Shown here piece after piece: positions 35,214-43,907 of a stretch of 64,000 bases of DNA (within the stretch, counting starts at the first letter, position 1; each line of letters begins with the position of its first letter). Under the pieces are notes generated by a model. The model worked only from the letters and a program-made list of their open reading frames with translations, searched no databases and was not told the DNA's origin. This DNA is from Acidobacteriota bacterium. Its GTDB lineage: Bacteria > Acidobacteriota > Aminicenantia > Aminicenantales > Saccharicenantaceae. The stretch is taken from assembly GCA_022711665.1 (NCBI GenBank), contig JAKLEN010000006.1:1-64000 (forward strand), given 5' to 3'. The translations under genes were made by a program, and so were the position numbers.

Positions 35214-36512
35214 TCAGACGACGGTGATGGCCGGCGGGCGGCGCTCGAGGACGGCCAGGGTCTCGATGTGCGGGGTGTGGGGGAAGAAGTCGTAGACGCG
35301 CACGGCGGCCAGGTCGTAGCTTTCGGCCAGGCCCTTGAGGTCGCGGGCCAGCGTCGTCGGGTTGCACGAGAGGTAGAGGACCCGGCCGGCCGGATCGTCG
35401 ACTAGCCTGCGAACGATCTCCGGATCGACGCCGCGGCGCGGCGGGTCGAGGACGACGACGGCCGGGGCCCGCTCCAGGATCTCCTCCAGCCACTCCTCGG
35501 CCGTGCCCTCGCAGACGGCGAAGTTGCCGATGCCGTTGATCTCCAGGTTCTTCTTGAGGAAGGCGACGTTCGCCGGGTCCGGCTCGACGCCGAAGACCTC
35601 CCGCGAGCGCCGGGCCAGGAACAGGCCGAAGGTCCCCAGGCCGCAGTACAGGTCGGCCACGATCTCCTCGCCGCCGAGCCCGGCCGCCGCCGCCAGGTCC
35701 TCGAAGACCCGCTCGAGGACGGCCACGTTCGTCTGGAAGAAGGACCGGGCCCCGATGCGGAAGACCAGGCCGCCGGCCCGCTCCTCGATGTAATCCCGGC
35801 CGAAGAGCCGCTCGTCCCGCGTCCGTTTCCCCTCGGGGATCGAGGCCACCGCGCCGGCCAGCCCGTGCTCCTTGCGAAGGCCCCGCCAGGCCCCGGCCGC
35901 GGCCTCCCGCTCCGCCCCCGACGTCAGGTCGCAAGACAGGAGCGACTCGCCGCTCGACCGGCTGGTCCGGATCTCGACGCCCTCGACCGTCTCCAGGGGC
36001 AGCTCGTTGATGGTCCCGAGCAGGGAGGCCAGCAGCCCGTTGACCCGGTCCGGAACCAGGTGGCAGCGGTCGACCGGCACGAATGAGGCCCGCTCGCCGG
36101 GCTCATGATAGACGAACCGGGCTTGGCCGTCCTGCCGCAGCACCCGCAGCCCGATCTTGTTCCTGTAGCCCCAGACCTCGGGGGACGGCGTCATGACGAT
36201 GTCGGGGACCGTCCGCTGCAGCGCCCGCCCCAGGATCTCCGCGACCTGGGCGCGCTTGATGCCGGTCTCCAGGCCGTAGTCCATGTCCTGGTAGGGCGAA
36301 CAGGCCAGGTAGTGGCCGCAGCGCGGCTCGACGCGGTCCGGCGACGGCTCGACGATCCGCACGGTTTTAGCCTCGGCGTAGCTCGGCCGGTCCTTGAAGA
36401 CCTCGACCTCGACGGTCTCGCCCGGCAGGCCGCGGTCGGTGAAGACGACCTTGCCCTCGAGCAGGCCGAGGCGCCGGCCGGGATAGACGATCTTCTCGAT
36501 ACGGATCTGCAT
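35214..36512 (-). CDS. TrmA/RlmD-type RNA (uracil-5-)-methyltransferase
   Basis: 432 residues. An N-terminal TRAM RNA-binding domain (~1-58) precedes the SAM-dependent methyltransferase domain with DLYCGLGTFGL, DPPRRGVDP and the catalytic Cys in YLSCNPTTLARDL. RumA/RlmD proteins hold a 4Fe-4S cluster through C-x5-C-x2-C and a later Cys; here the motif reads C65-GHYLA-C71-SPY, so the third Cys is Tyr and the cluster is probably absent or altered. It likely makes m5U in 23S rRNA or tRNA; which position cannot be told. It lies 33 bases after the Gfo/Idh gene. Confidence 0.88.
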   Translation of the reverse strand: MQIRIEKIVYPGRRLGLLEGKVVFTDRGLPGETVEVEVFKDRPSYAEAKTVRIVEPSPDRVEPRCGHYLACSPYQDMDYGLETGIKRAQVAEILGRALQRTVPDIVMTPSPEVWGYRNKIGLRVLRQDGQARFVYHEPGERASFVPVDRCHLVPDRVNGLLASLLGTINELPLETVEGVEIRTSRSSGESLLSCDLTSGAEREAAAGAWRGLRKEHGLAGAVASIPEGKRTRDERLFGRDYIEERAGGLVFRIGARSFFQTNVAVLERVFEDLAAAAGLGGEEIVADLYCGLGTFGLFLARRSREVFGVEPDPANVAFLKKNLEINGIGNFAVCEGTAEEWLEEILERAPAVVVLDPPRRGVDPEIVRRLVDDPAGRVLYLSCNPTTLARDLKGLAESYDLAAVRVYDFFPHTPHIETLAVLERRPPAITVV

Positions 36513-36545
36513 GCGTCCCGCCGTTTCTCCGAGGCCCTCGTCCCG

Positions 36546-37787
36546 CTAGCGCGAGGGGTAGGCCGCGTACTCCCTCAGGTCGATCTCCTCGCCCCCGGCG
36601 CTCCAAGGGAGGCCCAGCTCGGACGGCAGCTTCTCCGCCTCGTAGCAGGCGGCGAGCGCCTCGTCCAGGCCCTCGACGACCCGCCGCTTCGCGCCCGGCG
36701 TCTCGATGACCGTTCGCGGCGCCGCCAGCCCGTCGACAGTCCGGACCATCCCGGCCGGGAAGTCGCGGATCTCCGGCATCGAGTCCTGGATGCCGTTCAT
36801 GCAGAGCGTCTGGCTGGCCGCCGCCGCGAGGCCGCAGACCGGCCGGGCCCCGCCCTCGCGGGCTCCCTCGATCGACTGCCAGAGCTTGTTCATGGGCTCG
36901 GCGTCGGGCACGCCGTAGTCCTTGCGGCGGCCGTCCGGGAACTCGGCCCACAGGCCCGAGGTCCGGCTGTCGCAGCGCACCACCGCCTTCTCGAACTCGT
37001 AGCGGACGACGGGGCCGCGGTCCTCCGCCGAGGCGTGGCTCACGAGGAACAGGATCTCGACGCCCTCGTCCGTCCGGATGCGGGCCGCCGCGGTGTCGAA
37101 GTTCTCGATGGCGTTGGCCCGGTAGAGCTCGGCCCGCGCCGACGCCGGCCGGGCGCCGGCGTCGGTCTCCCGCCCGAGGACGTAGAGCATGTTGTGCAGG
37201 TCATGGGCCATGGCGTTCTGGACCGGGCTGTCGAGGACCCAGCCTCCCTCGGCGTCGCGCTTCCGGCCGGCCCAGTCGTTGCGCGCGTAATAGCCCTCGT
37301 CGCGGGGCCAGAGGTAAAGGCACTTGAGCCGGCGCGGCGCGCCGAAAAGCCCGGCCCGGATATCGGCCTTTAGCGCCTGCACGGCCGGGGAGAACGACCA
37401 CTGGTAGCCGATGGCCACCCAGCGCCCGGACGCTCTCTCCGCCTCTTCCGCCGTCCGCAGCTCCTGGATCGTGCCGGCCGCCGGCTTCTCGCAGAGGACG
37501 TGGCTGCCCTTGGACAGGGCGAACGCGGTCTGGGGCATGTGGACCTGGATGGGGGAGGACAGGATGGCCAGGTCGGCCTTCCGGTTCCGGTAGAAGTCCT
37601 GGAGGCTGACGAAGCAGGGCACCCCCATGGCCCGCATCTCGACGTACTGCCGGCAGCGGTTCGGCTGCGGGTCGACGGCCCCGGCGATGCGGAAGAGGCC
37701 TTCTTCCCGACGCTCGAGCAGGGCCTGGAGATAGACGGCGCCCATGCCGCCGATGCCGACCAGAACCAGGGAAACCGGCTCCGCCAT
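36546..37787 (-). CDS. Gfo/Idh/MocA family oxidoreductase
   Basis: 413 residues from the ATG at 37787 (AGGTGAGG upstream); a GTG at 37796 is possible. The N-terminal Rossmann domain has LVGIGGMGAVY at ~9-19, LAILSSPIQVHMP, and the conserved EKP loop in VLCEKPAAGT. The C-terminal alpha/beta domain (~130-330) holds the substrate-facing AHDLHNMLYVLG region. Such enzymes oxidise or epimerise sugars and inositols with NAD(P). It follows the UroD-like gene and, with GH38 and GH15-like hydrolases upstream, probably processes a released sugar. Confidence 0.92.
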   Translation of the reverse strand: MAEPVSLVLVGIGGMGAVYLQALLERREEGLFRIAGAVDPQPNRCRQYVEMRAMGVPCFVSLQDFYRNRKADLAILSSPIQVHMPQTAFALSKGSHVLCEKPAAGTIQELRTAEEAERASGRWVAIGYQWSFSPAVQALKADIRAGLFGAPRRLKCLYLWPRDEGYYARNDWAGRKRDAEGGWVLDSPVQNAMAHDLHNMLYVLGRETDAGARPASARAELYRANAIENFDTAAARIRTDEGVEILFLVSHASAEDRGPVVRYEFEKAVVRCDSRTSGLWAEFPDGRRKDYGVPDAEPMNKLWQSIEGAREGGARPVCGLAAAASQTLCMNGIQDSMPEIRDFPAGMVRTVDGLAAPRTVIETPGAKRRVVEGLDEALAACYEAEKLPSELGLPWSAGGEEIDLREYAAYPSR

Positions 37788-37803
37788 GGTCCTCACCTCG
37801 GGG

Positions 37804-38943
37804 CTAATACTGACACAGTTCGGCGTGCTCGTCCAGCAAGGCCATGAAGTTGTCGTACTTCGCGCCGACGGCGACGCTGTGGCTAGAGCCCAGGATGAAC
37901 CGGCCGCCGGGCTTGGCGCAGGCCATGGCCCGCCGGACGTCGGCCCGGACGTCCTCCGGCGAGCCGGCGACGAGGTTCTCGACCGCCACCCCGCCCCACA
38001 GCGTGATCCGGCCGCCGTATTCCCGCTTCAGCCGGCCGAGGTCCATGCCGGCCGTCGGTTGGATGGACTGGTAGGCGTCGTAGCCGATGCCGACGAACTG
38101 GTCCAGGAGCAGGTTGATGTTGCCGCAGCAGTGCTGCAGCACCTTCAGGCCGTAACGGCCCTTGATCCGGCCGACCCTCTCCCTGTTGGCCTCGAGGAAG
38201 AAGTCGCGGAACATGGCCGGCCCGATGAGCGGCCCGGTCTTGAAGCCCAGGTCGTCGGCCCAGAGCACGGCGTCGGCGTCGGGGTGGATGAGGGCTTCGT
38301 CGGCCGCGTTCTCGCGCCGGACCAGCTGGCGGGTGGCCGCCCGCACGGCCTCGGGGTTGGCCGCGAGCTCGAAGAGGCCCCGCTCCAGGCCGCCGAGCAG
38401 CACGATGCCGACCGATCCGCCCGACGGCCCGGCGATGAACTTCTCGTCCTTGAGCTCCCGGACGACCGCGTCCAGGATGGCCCACGACCGCTCGTCCCGC
38501 CGGACCGGCTCGGGCTCCCGCTCGAACTCGGCCGCCGTGAAGACCCGGGCGTCCCGGACCGGGTCATGGACGCAGGTGATGTCCTGGGTCGCCTCGGACA
38601 GCCTGAAGATGCGGCCCTCGCGGTCCTCCCAGGTCACGGCGTCGATCCGCCGCGGCGGCGGCGGCGCGTCGGGCGGCGGCAGCTCCCAGGTGGCCATGGG
38701 GAAGGTGACGATGTCGAGGGGCAGCTTCTTGTGCAGGGCGATGTGGTCCTCGCGCCAGCTCTGGGCCACCTCGTCGTGCCGGCCGGCCCAGAAAGCGATC
38801 TGGGACCTGGCCTTGGCCCGCAGGAAGGTCTCGTGGCCGAGCAGCCGCTCGACCGTGTCGAAATCGACGGCGAACTCGGCGTAGGGGACGCGGTCGGGAA
38901 TGCGGCCCTCGAGGACCGCGGTCACCCGCTCCTTCGAGGTCAT
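37804..38943 (-). CDS. Uroporphyrinogen decarboxylase family protein (MtaA-like)
   Basis: 379 residues, TIM-barrel of the UroD/MtaA superfamily. Family segments include the N-terminal SKERVTAVLEGRIPDRVPYAEF, the conserved QHCCGNINLLL motif carrying zinc-type ligands (His-Cys-Cys), SIQPTAGMDLG and FILGSSHSV. The QHCCG element resembles the H-x-C site of cobamide-dependent methyltransferases rather than HemE, so corrinoid methyl transfer is the better guess. Its partner could be the corrinoid protein at 24714-25337, but they are far apart. It overlaps the GH38 stop by four bases (ATGA), placing it in the glycan operon. Confidence 0.88.
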   Translation of the reverse strand: MTSKERVTAVLEGRIPDRVPYAEFAVDFDTVERLLGHETFLRAKARSQIAFWAGRHDEVAQSWREDHIALHKKLPLDIVTFPMATWELPPPDAPPPPRRIDAVTWEDREGRIFRLSEATQDITCVHDPVRDARVFTAAEFEREPEPVRRDERSWAILDAVVRELKDEKFIAGPSGGSVGIVLLGGLERGLFELAANPEAVRAATRQLVRRENAADEALIHPDADAVLWADDLGFKTGPLIGPAMFRDFFLEANRERVGRIKGRYGLKVLQHCCGNINLLLDQFVGIGYDAYQSIQPTAGMDLGRLKREYGGRITLWGGVAVENLVAGSPEDVRADVRRAMACAKPGGRFILGSSHSVAVGAKYDNFMALLDEHAELCQY

Positions 38944-41438
38944 CCTTTCGGACGCTTCCGTTCCAGGAGGTCGGTCTCGGCGAACGTTTTCGTCCGGCGG
39001 TCGTAGCGCAGGGTCTTGATCTCGAAGGCCCCCATCCGGACGGCCGTCCTGGCCCCGAGCGCCGGCATCTTGACCACGACGCGGCGCGGCCGGCCCGTCG
39101 GCTCGAACAGCCGGATGACGACATCCCGGCCGTCCTCGGACTTCTTGAAGGCCGTCACTTCGACGGCCTCGCCCTCGACGACGACCCCCGCGGCCGCTTT
39201 CTTCCCTCCGCCCGGCGGGCAATAGGCCAGGGCGTAGGGCGCCTCGTTATGGGCCAGGGCCTCGCGGTCGACGGCGTCCAGGCGCGCCGCCCGCCGGCCG
39301 CCGTTGAGCCAGAAGCGGAAGGTCCGCTCGCCCGTGTCCTGGCGCGGGATGAAGCGGTCCCCGGCCACGGCCAACCTGTCCTCCCAGGCGTCGGCCGCGT
39401 AGGCCGGCGACCGCAGCAGCGACAGCCGCAGCTCGCGGCCGTCCCAATCCGAGCCGTAGGTGCCGTCGTTGATGACGGTCAGCGCGGCGTCGTCCTCTTC
39501 CGAGACAAGGGCCAGCCATTTCTGGGCCACGGCCTCGTCGCCGTTCGAGACCAGCTCGTCGGCGCCGTAGGCGACCTGGCCCAGGAAGCGGGGCGCCCGG
39601 AGCCTCGGCGCCAGGGCCAGCTTGAGCATGGCGTCGCGCTCGGCCCAGAAGACCCGGACGGCGACCTCGATCTCCGCGCCCCGCTTGGGGATTTTGTAGT
39701 GCACGGCCAGCCGCGACGCGCCGTAGGCGAGAATGGCCTCGACGACCGTCCGGACCGCGCCGTCCTCGATCACCCGGACGGGCTCGAGCCCGTCCCGGCG
39801 CAGGCCGGCGAACCGGGCCGCCTCCTCCGGCGAGGCCAGGACGAAGGCGCCGGCCACGTTCCGAAAGCCGCGGACCTTCATGCCCCACGGATCGGCGTTG
39901 TCGCGGATGACCAGCGGCCGGAAGGCGCCGGGCTCGAGGAGGTCCGTCCCGCCCGCCGCGAAGGCGTCGAGAAGCCCGGTCCGGGCGTCGATCCTGGCCG
40001 CGAGGTCGGCCGTGGCGACCGTGACGGCGCCGTCCTTCACCGCCGCACCGGCCGCGGGCCGGCCGTCCGCCTGTTCCAGCCGGCAAGAGAACCGGCTCAT
40101 CCGGCCGGGGGGCAGCTCGGCCTCGAAGACGACCCGCTTGCGCCACTCCACGCTGATGTTGCTTTCTTCCTTTTCGGCCTGGGAAGGCAGGGCCTTTCCC
40201 CGGGCGTAGACCCGCGGCGTCCAGGGCGTCTTCCCGAAGTTCGGCTCCCAGGGCTCGAACTCGCATTCGACCAGGGCCCGCACGGGATAGGCCTGGGGGT
40301 TGAACACGAGGAGCGGGATCTCGCCCGCGGCGGCCCCGGGCTCGCCGGCCGCCAGGGCGAAGAAGGCCTTGGCCCTGAGCCGGGCCAGCGTTTCGAGGCC
40401 GTGGCCGATCGTCCTCAGGGCGCCCTCCTCGGCGGGCGCGATGGCCGACCCGGGCAGGATGTCGTGGAACTGGACGAAGGCCAGGTCGCGCATGACCGCC
40501 CCGAGGTCCTCCTGGGGGTAGGGCATGAGCCCCTGGAGCCAGGCCGTCGTGATCATCTTCTCGGCGGCGAAGAGCTCGTTCTCGAGGCGCCGGTGGCCCT
40601 GCTTGACCCGGGCCATCGAGGTGTAGCAGCCGACGGCCCAGGGATTGAGGTCCTTCTCCCGGCGCGGCAGCGTCGCCCGCCGTTTTTCGAGATCCGCAAA
40701 ATAGGCCTCCGGCGTCGATTGGACGAGAAGGAGATCGGGCCGTTCGGCGGCCAGCGCGTCCAGGTCGTCGAGGTCCTTTCTCGACGGCCCGCCGCCGTGG
40801 TTGCCGATGCCCCAGAGGTGGATCACGAGATCGCCGTCGGGGTTTTCGGCCAGCCACTTCTCCAGCCGGGCCCGCTCCCGGCCGCCGACCGAGCAGTAAT
40901 GGGCCGAGGCCCGGTTGGCCAGGACCTCGGAGCCGTCGTAGCCGACCCAGACGAACTCGTCGCGGGGGAGAGGGCATTCATTGTTGCCGGGCCGGCAGCA
41001 GAGGTAGGCCGCGTAGCCGCTCTTGGCCAGGATCTGCACCAGGCCGCGGCTGTGGCCGAAGGGATCGAGGTTGACCGCCGTCCGCGGCTCGACGCCGAGC
41101 TTGGCCCGGAAATAGCGCCGGCCCAGCAGGGCCTGGCGGACGAACGATTCGCCGCTCGGCATGTTGCAGTCCGGCTGGACGTACCAGCCCCCCATGACGT
41201 GCCACTTCTTCTCCCGGACGAGCCTGGAGATGCGGCGGAAAAGGGCCGGTTCGTGCTCTTCGACCCAGGCGTAGAGAAGGGCCTCGTTGTGGCAGAAGAC
41301 GAAGCCGCGGCGCTTCTCGCAGAACTCCGCCGCCTGGCGGAAGGTGGACAGGGCTTCGCCGGCGCCTTCCGGCCATTCCCAGAGCCAGGCCGGGTCGATA
41401 TGGGCGTTGGCGACGAGATGGACCTTGCGGACGGGCAT
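38940..41438 (-). CDS. Alpha-mannosidase-like GH38 glycosidase
   Basis: 832 residues, no signal peptide. The catalytic domain opens with HLVANAHIDPAWLWEW, whose His-x-Asp binds the catalytic zinc; the nucleophile Asp lies in NLDPFGHSRGL and a further zinc-site His in QFHDILPGS. The C-terminal ~500 residues are the beta-rich domains typical of the family. GH38 enzymes remove alpha-linked mannose from N-glycans or oligosaccharides; a cytoplasmic location suggests action on imported oligosaccharides. The gene is 14 bases after the GH15-like gene and overlaps the UroD-like gene by four bases. Confidence 0.92.
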   Translation of the reverse strand: MPVRKVHLVANAHIDPAWLWEWPEGAGEALSTFRQAAEFCEKRRGFVFCHNEALLYAWVEEHEPALFRRISRLVREKKWHVMGGWYVQPDCNMPSGESFVRQALLGRRYFRAKLGVEPRTAVNLDPFGHSRGLVQILAKSGYAAYLCCRPGNNECPLPRDEFVWVGYDGSEVLANRASAHYCSVGGRERARLEKWLAENPDGDLVIHLWGIGNHGGGPSRKDLDDLDALAAERPDLLLVQSTPEAYFADLEKRRATLPRREKDLNPWAVGCYTSMARVKQGHRRLENELFAAEKMITTAWLQGLMPYPQEDLGAVMRDLAFVQFHDILPGSAIAPAEEGALRTIGHGLETLARLRAKAFFALAAGEPGAAAGEIPLLVFNPQAYPVRALVECEFEPWEPNFGKTPWTPRVYARGKALPSQAEKEESNISVEWRKRVVFEAELPPGRMSRFSCRLEQADGRPAAGAAVKDGAVTVATADLAARIDARTGLLDAFAAGGTDLLEPGAFRPLVIRDNADPWGMKVRGFRNVAGAFVLASPEEAARFAGLRRDGLEPVRVIEDGAVRTVVEAILAYGASRLAVHYKIPKRGAEIEVAVRVFWAERDAMLKLALAPRLRAPRFLGQVAYGADELVSNGDEAVAQKWLALVSEEDDAALTVINDGTYGSDWDGRELRLSLLRSPAYAADAWEDRLAVAGDRFIPRQDTGERTFRFWLNGGRRAARLDAVDREALAHNEAPYALAYCPPGGGKKAAAGVVVEGEAVEVTAFKKSEDGRDVVIRLFEPTGRPRRVVVKMPALGARTAVRMGAFEIKTLRYDRRTKTFAETDLLERKRPKG

Positions 41439-41452
41439 GGGGGGTCCTTTCC

Positions 41453-43495
41453 TCAGGGGATGATGGCCCGGATGACGACGCGGTCGAAGCGGGGCGGCAG
41501 CTCGAGTCCGAAGCCGTAGCGGTGGAAGGCCGCCCGGCGGCCGCCCGACTCGAAGCGGGGCTTCTCGCCGCGGCGGGCCCGGCGGACTTGGAGCTCGATC
41601 CGGCCGCCCCGGAGCGGCAGGTCGGCCTCCACGTGGTCGAGGCCCGGCAGGAGCCGGGGCTGCAGGCTGACGAAGCCCTCGTCCGGCCGGACGCCGAGCA
41701 CGTGGTGGACGCAGAGAATGATCATCTCGGCCCAGGTCCAGGGGATGATCCCGACCTGGGGATAGGGCGGCACGGGGCGCGGCCCGTAGAACTCGAACCA
41801 CGACGCGGCCCGGCCGCCGGGCGCCCGGCCGAGCCAGTCGAGGACGCGGCGGGCCTTGGCCGGCTGGCCGGCCTCGAGCGCGGCCCGGGCCACGAAAAGG
41901 GAGGCGAAGGGCCAGGGGCCGGGAGAGTCGGGTTCCGAGCTGACGTGATAGCGGCCGTAGCCGCCCCCCGTCCAGCGCTGGTTCCATAGCTTTTCCATGG
42001 AATCAAGGGTCCGCTGGGCCAGGCGGCTTCCGGGGTCGACGAACGACCAGGCGACGGCCAGCGCGGCCTCCGTGTCCGGGTCGAGCCAATGGCGGCCGGG
42101 CCCGAAGAGGGGCGCTTGGCGCGGCAGGTCCGTTCCGGGTTCGGGCCGGATGGCCTTCTCCACCCGCCCGTCCGGACCGCGGCGCTTGATGAGCGTGCCG
42201 CGTTCGACGAGCGAGAAGACGGGGTCCTTGAGCGTGGCCGCCCGCAGGTCCAGGGCCGCCGCGGTCCAGCGGCGACTCGTCGCGTCGCGTCCCGTCCGGG
42301 CCGCCAGCCGGCCGGCGGCCCGCAGCCCCATGACCATGAACATCTGGTGGGCCAGCTCCATACCCGGCTGGAGGCCGTGGGCGCCGTGCCGCTCCCAGAA
42401 TTCGCGGCGGTTGAGGAGGAGCCCCGACGGGCCGTGGCGGAAGACCGGCCGGAGCGGGAAGGCGGCGGCCCGGGCGATCCTGTCCCAATGCTCCTTGACG
42501 AGGTCCAGGTCGCCGGTCCAGTTGACGTACGATTCGAGGGCGAAAAGGAGGACGCCGTTCTGGTCGACCTCGCTCTCCTGCCACGGCCGGAAGCGGCTCG
42601 AGTCCATGGGCGCGCCCTGGTCGCTGATGAATTCGCGGAGGAGGCGGTCCAATATCGTCCGGGCCAGGCCGGCCTGGCCGGACATGGCCAGGGCCAGGAC
42701 GATGAAGGACTGGTCGCGGACCCACTCGAGGTTGTACTGCCAGATGCTGCCGTCGAGCCGGCCCGCGGCCGAGACGGCGGCCCGGAGCTGGTGCTTGGAG
42801 GCGGCGAAGAAACGGTCGAGCAGCGGATCGTGGAAGCGGGCCTCGGCCGTGCCGCGCCAATAGGCGGCCGCGCTCCCGCCGCCCCCGCTTTCGCCGCCGC
42901 CCGCCGGCGCGACCCGCAGCCGGAGGGCGGGCCGGCCGGCCGCCTTCGTCAGGCGGTATTCGAACCGGACGGGGCCGGCGGCTTTCCCGCGGAACGACAG
43001 CCGGGCTTCGGCCGTCCGTCCGGGGAGACCCGTCAGCAGCCGGACCGCGGCGGTCCCGGCGGCCGATCTCTCGACCGAGACCCGGCGCTCCAGCCGGGCC
43101 GAATCCGTGTCCGGGCATAAGAAAAGCTCGGTGACGCGATAGGGGCCCGAGCGCCAGACGATCTCGACCTGCGGCCCGTCCGCGCCGGGCCGCCAGCCGG
43201 CCCGGACGGCCCCGGGCCGGGCGGCGTGCGTCCCGTCCCGGTCGACGATCGACATGGCCGTCGGGAGAAGCCCGGTCTCTGGGTCGAAGCTCAGGGCGGC
43301 CCGCTTGACGCCGAAGCGCTCCGGGTCCATGACCAGGAGGCCGACAGGCGTTCCTTCGCCGGCCGGGGCGGCCTGGACGGCCGCCTGGATGAGGCCGTTG
43401 CCGAGAAAGAAATATTCGACCCCGGCCAGGGTTGTCTTGGCGTCGGCCGGCCCGCGGGCCGGATCGTCGGCATAATAGTGTTCGCCCACTTCCAT
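41453..43495 (-). CDS. GH15-like (alpha/alpha)6-barrel glycosidase
   Basis: 680 residues from the ATG at 43495 (682 from 43501). The N-terminal ~210 residues are a beta-sandwich; the rest is a helical toroid with QYNLEWVRDQSFIVLALAM and HGLQPGMELAHQMFMVMGL, resembling GH15/GH63/GH65-type enzymes. The W-x-R-D element matches glucoamylase-like substrate sites, and acidic residues in ESEVDQNG and WEFYGP-like turns could be catalytic, but I cannot assign them. No signal peptide. It is the first gene of the minus-strand glycan operon and has a TATAAT box right before the start codon, so a leaderless mRNA is expected. Confidence 0.72.
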   Translation of the reverse strand: MEVGEHYYADDPARGPADAKTTLAGVEYFFLGNGLIQAAVQAAPAGEGTPVGLLVMDPERFGVKRAALSFDPETGLLPTAMSIVDRDGTHAARPGAVRAGWRPGADGPQVEIVWRSGPYRVTELFLCPDTDSARLERRVSVERSAAGTAAVRLLTGLPGRTAEARLSFRGKAAGPVRFEYRLTKAAGRPALRLRVAPAGGGESGGGGSAAAYWRGTAEARFHDPLLDRFFAASKHQLRAAVSAAGRLDGSIWQYNLEWVRDQSFIVLALAMSGQAGLARTILDRLLREFISDQGAPMDSSRFRPWQESEVDQNGVLLFALESYVNWTGDLDLVKEHWDRIARAAAFPLRPVFRHGPSGLLLNRREFWERHGAHGLQPGMELAHQMFMVMGLRAAGRLAARTGRDATSRRWTAAALDLRAATLKDPVFSLVERGTLIKRRGPDGRVEKAIRPEPGTDLPRQAPLFGPGRHWLDPDTEAALAVAWSFVDPGSRLAQRTLDSMEKLWNQRWTGGGYGRYHVSSEPDSPGPWPFASLFVARAALEAGQPAKARRVLDWLGRAPGGRAASWFEFYGPRPVPPYPQVGIIPWTWAEMIILCVHHVLGVRPDEGFVSLQPRLLPGLDHVEADLPLRGGRIELQVRRARRGEKPRFESGGRRAAFHRYGFGLELPPRFDRVVIRAIIP

Positions 43496-43502
43496 GGGCA
43501 TG

Positions 43503-43532
43503 ATTATAGAGATTCGGCGGTCTGGAATGCAA
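43503..43532 (-). promoter_or_regulatory. Promoter of the glycan operon, abutting the start codon
   Basis: On the minus strand: TTGCAT (43532-43527), 18-base spacer, perfect TATAAT (43508-43503). The ATGs at 43501 and 43495 lie two and eight bases past the -10. The mRNA should begin at or next to the second ATG, without a ribosome binding site. Confidence 0.6.
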
Positions 43533-43556
43533 CCGCCGCCGCCCGAAGGGCCGGGA

Positions 43557-43757
43557 TCAGGTCCGGCTCGGGCCGCGAAGCAGCCGGGCCGGCAGCGTGA
43601 TGATGGCCTTGAACAGGTCGAGGACGGCCCCGACGGTCAGGCCCAGAAGGCGGAAGGGGATGAGCAGGAGCCAGACGATCGGATACATGATCAGCGCCAG
43701 CAAGGCAATCGGCCAGCAGATCACCAGGAGGATAAGCCAGAGCAGGAATTTGGTCAT
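43557..43757 (-). CDS. Small two-helix membrane protein
   Basis: 66 residues from the ATG at 43757, with AGGAGA eight bases upstream. Almost entirely hydrophobic: one or two membrane helices (~4-26 and ~28-50), then a basic tail (LLRGPSRT). No family recognised. It precedes the glycan operon promoter on the same strand by 62 bases. A coding status is supported by the ribosome binding site and by codon bias similar to its neighbours, but it is too short for certainty. Confidence 0.65.
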   Translation of the reverse strand: MTKFLLWLILLVICWPIALLALIMYPIVWLLLIPFRLLGLTVGAVLDLFKAIITLPARLLRGPSRT

Positions 43758-43907
43758 CGATCGTCTCCTTCGCCTGTTTATACGGGCCGGCCCGGCCGGG
43801 GGTTCACCGGCCGCGGCTGGCTTCCGGGGCCGAGGTCGGTTACAATAGCCCGGTCCGGGGCCGGGCCCCGAGCCGGCGGCCGGGATTTCGCTGGGAGGGA
43901 GGTCCGC

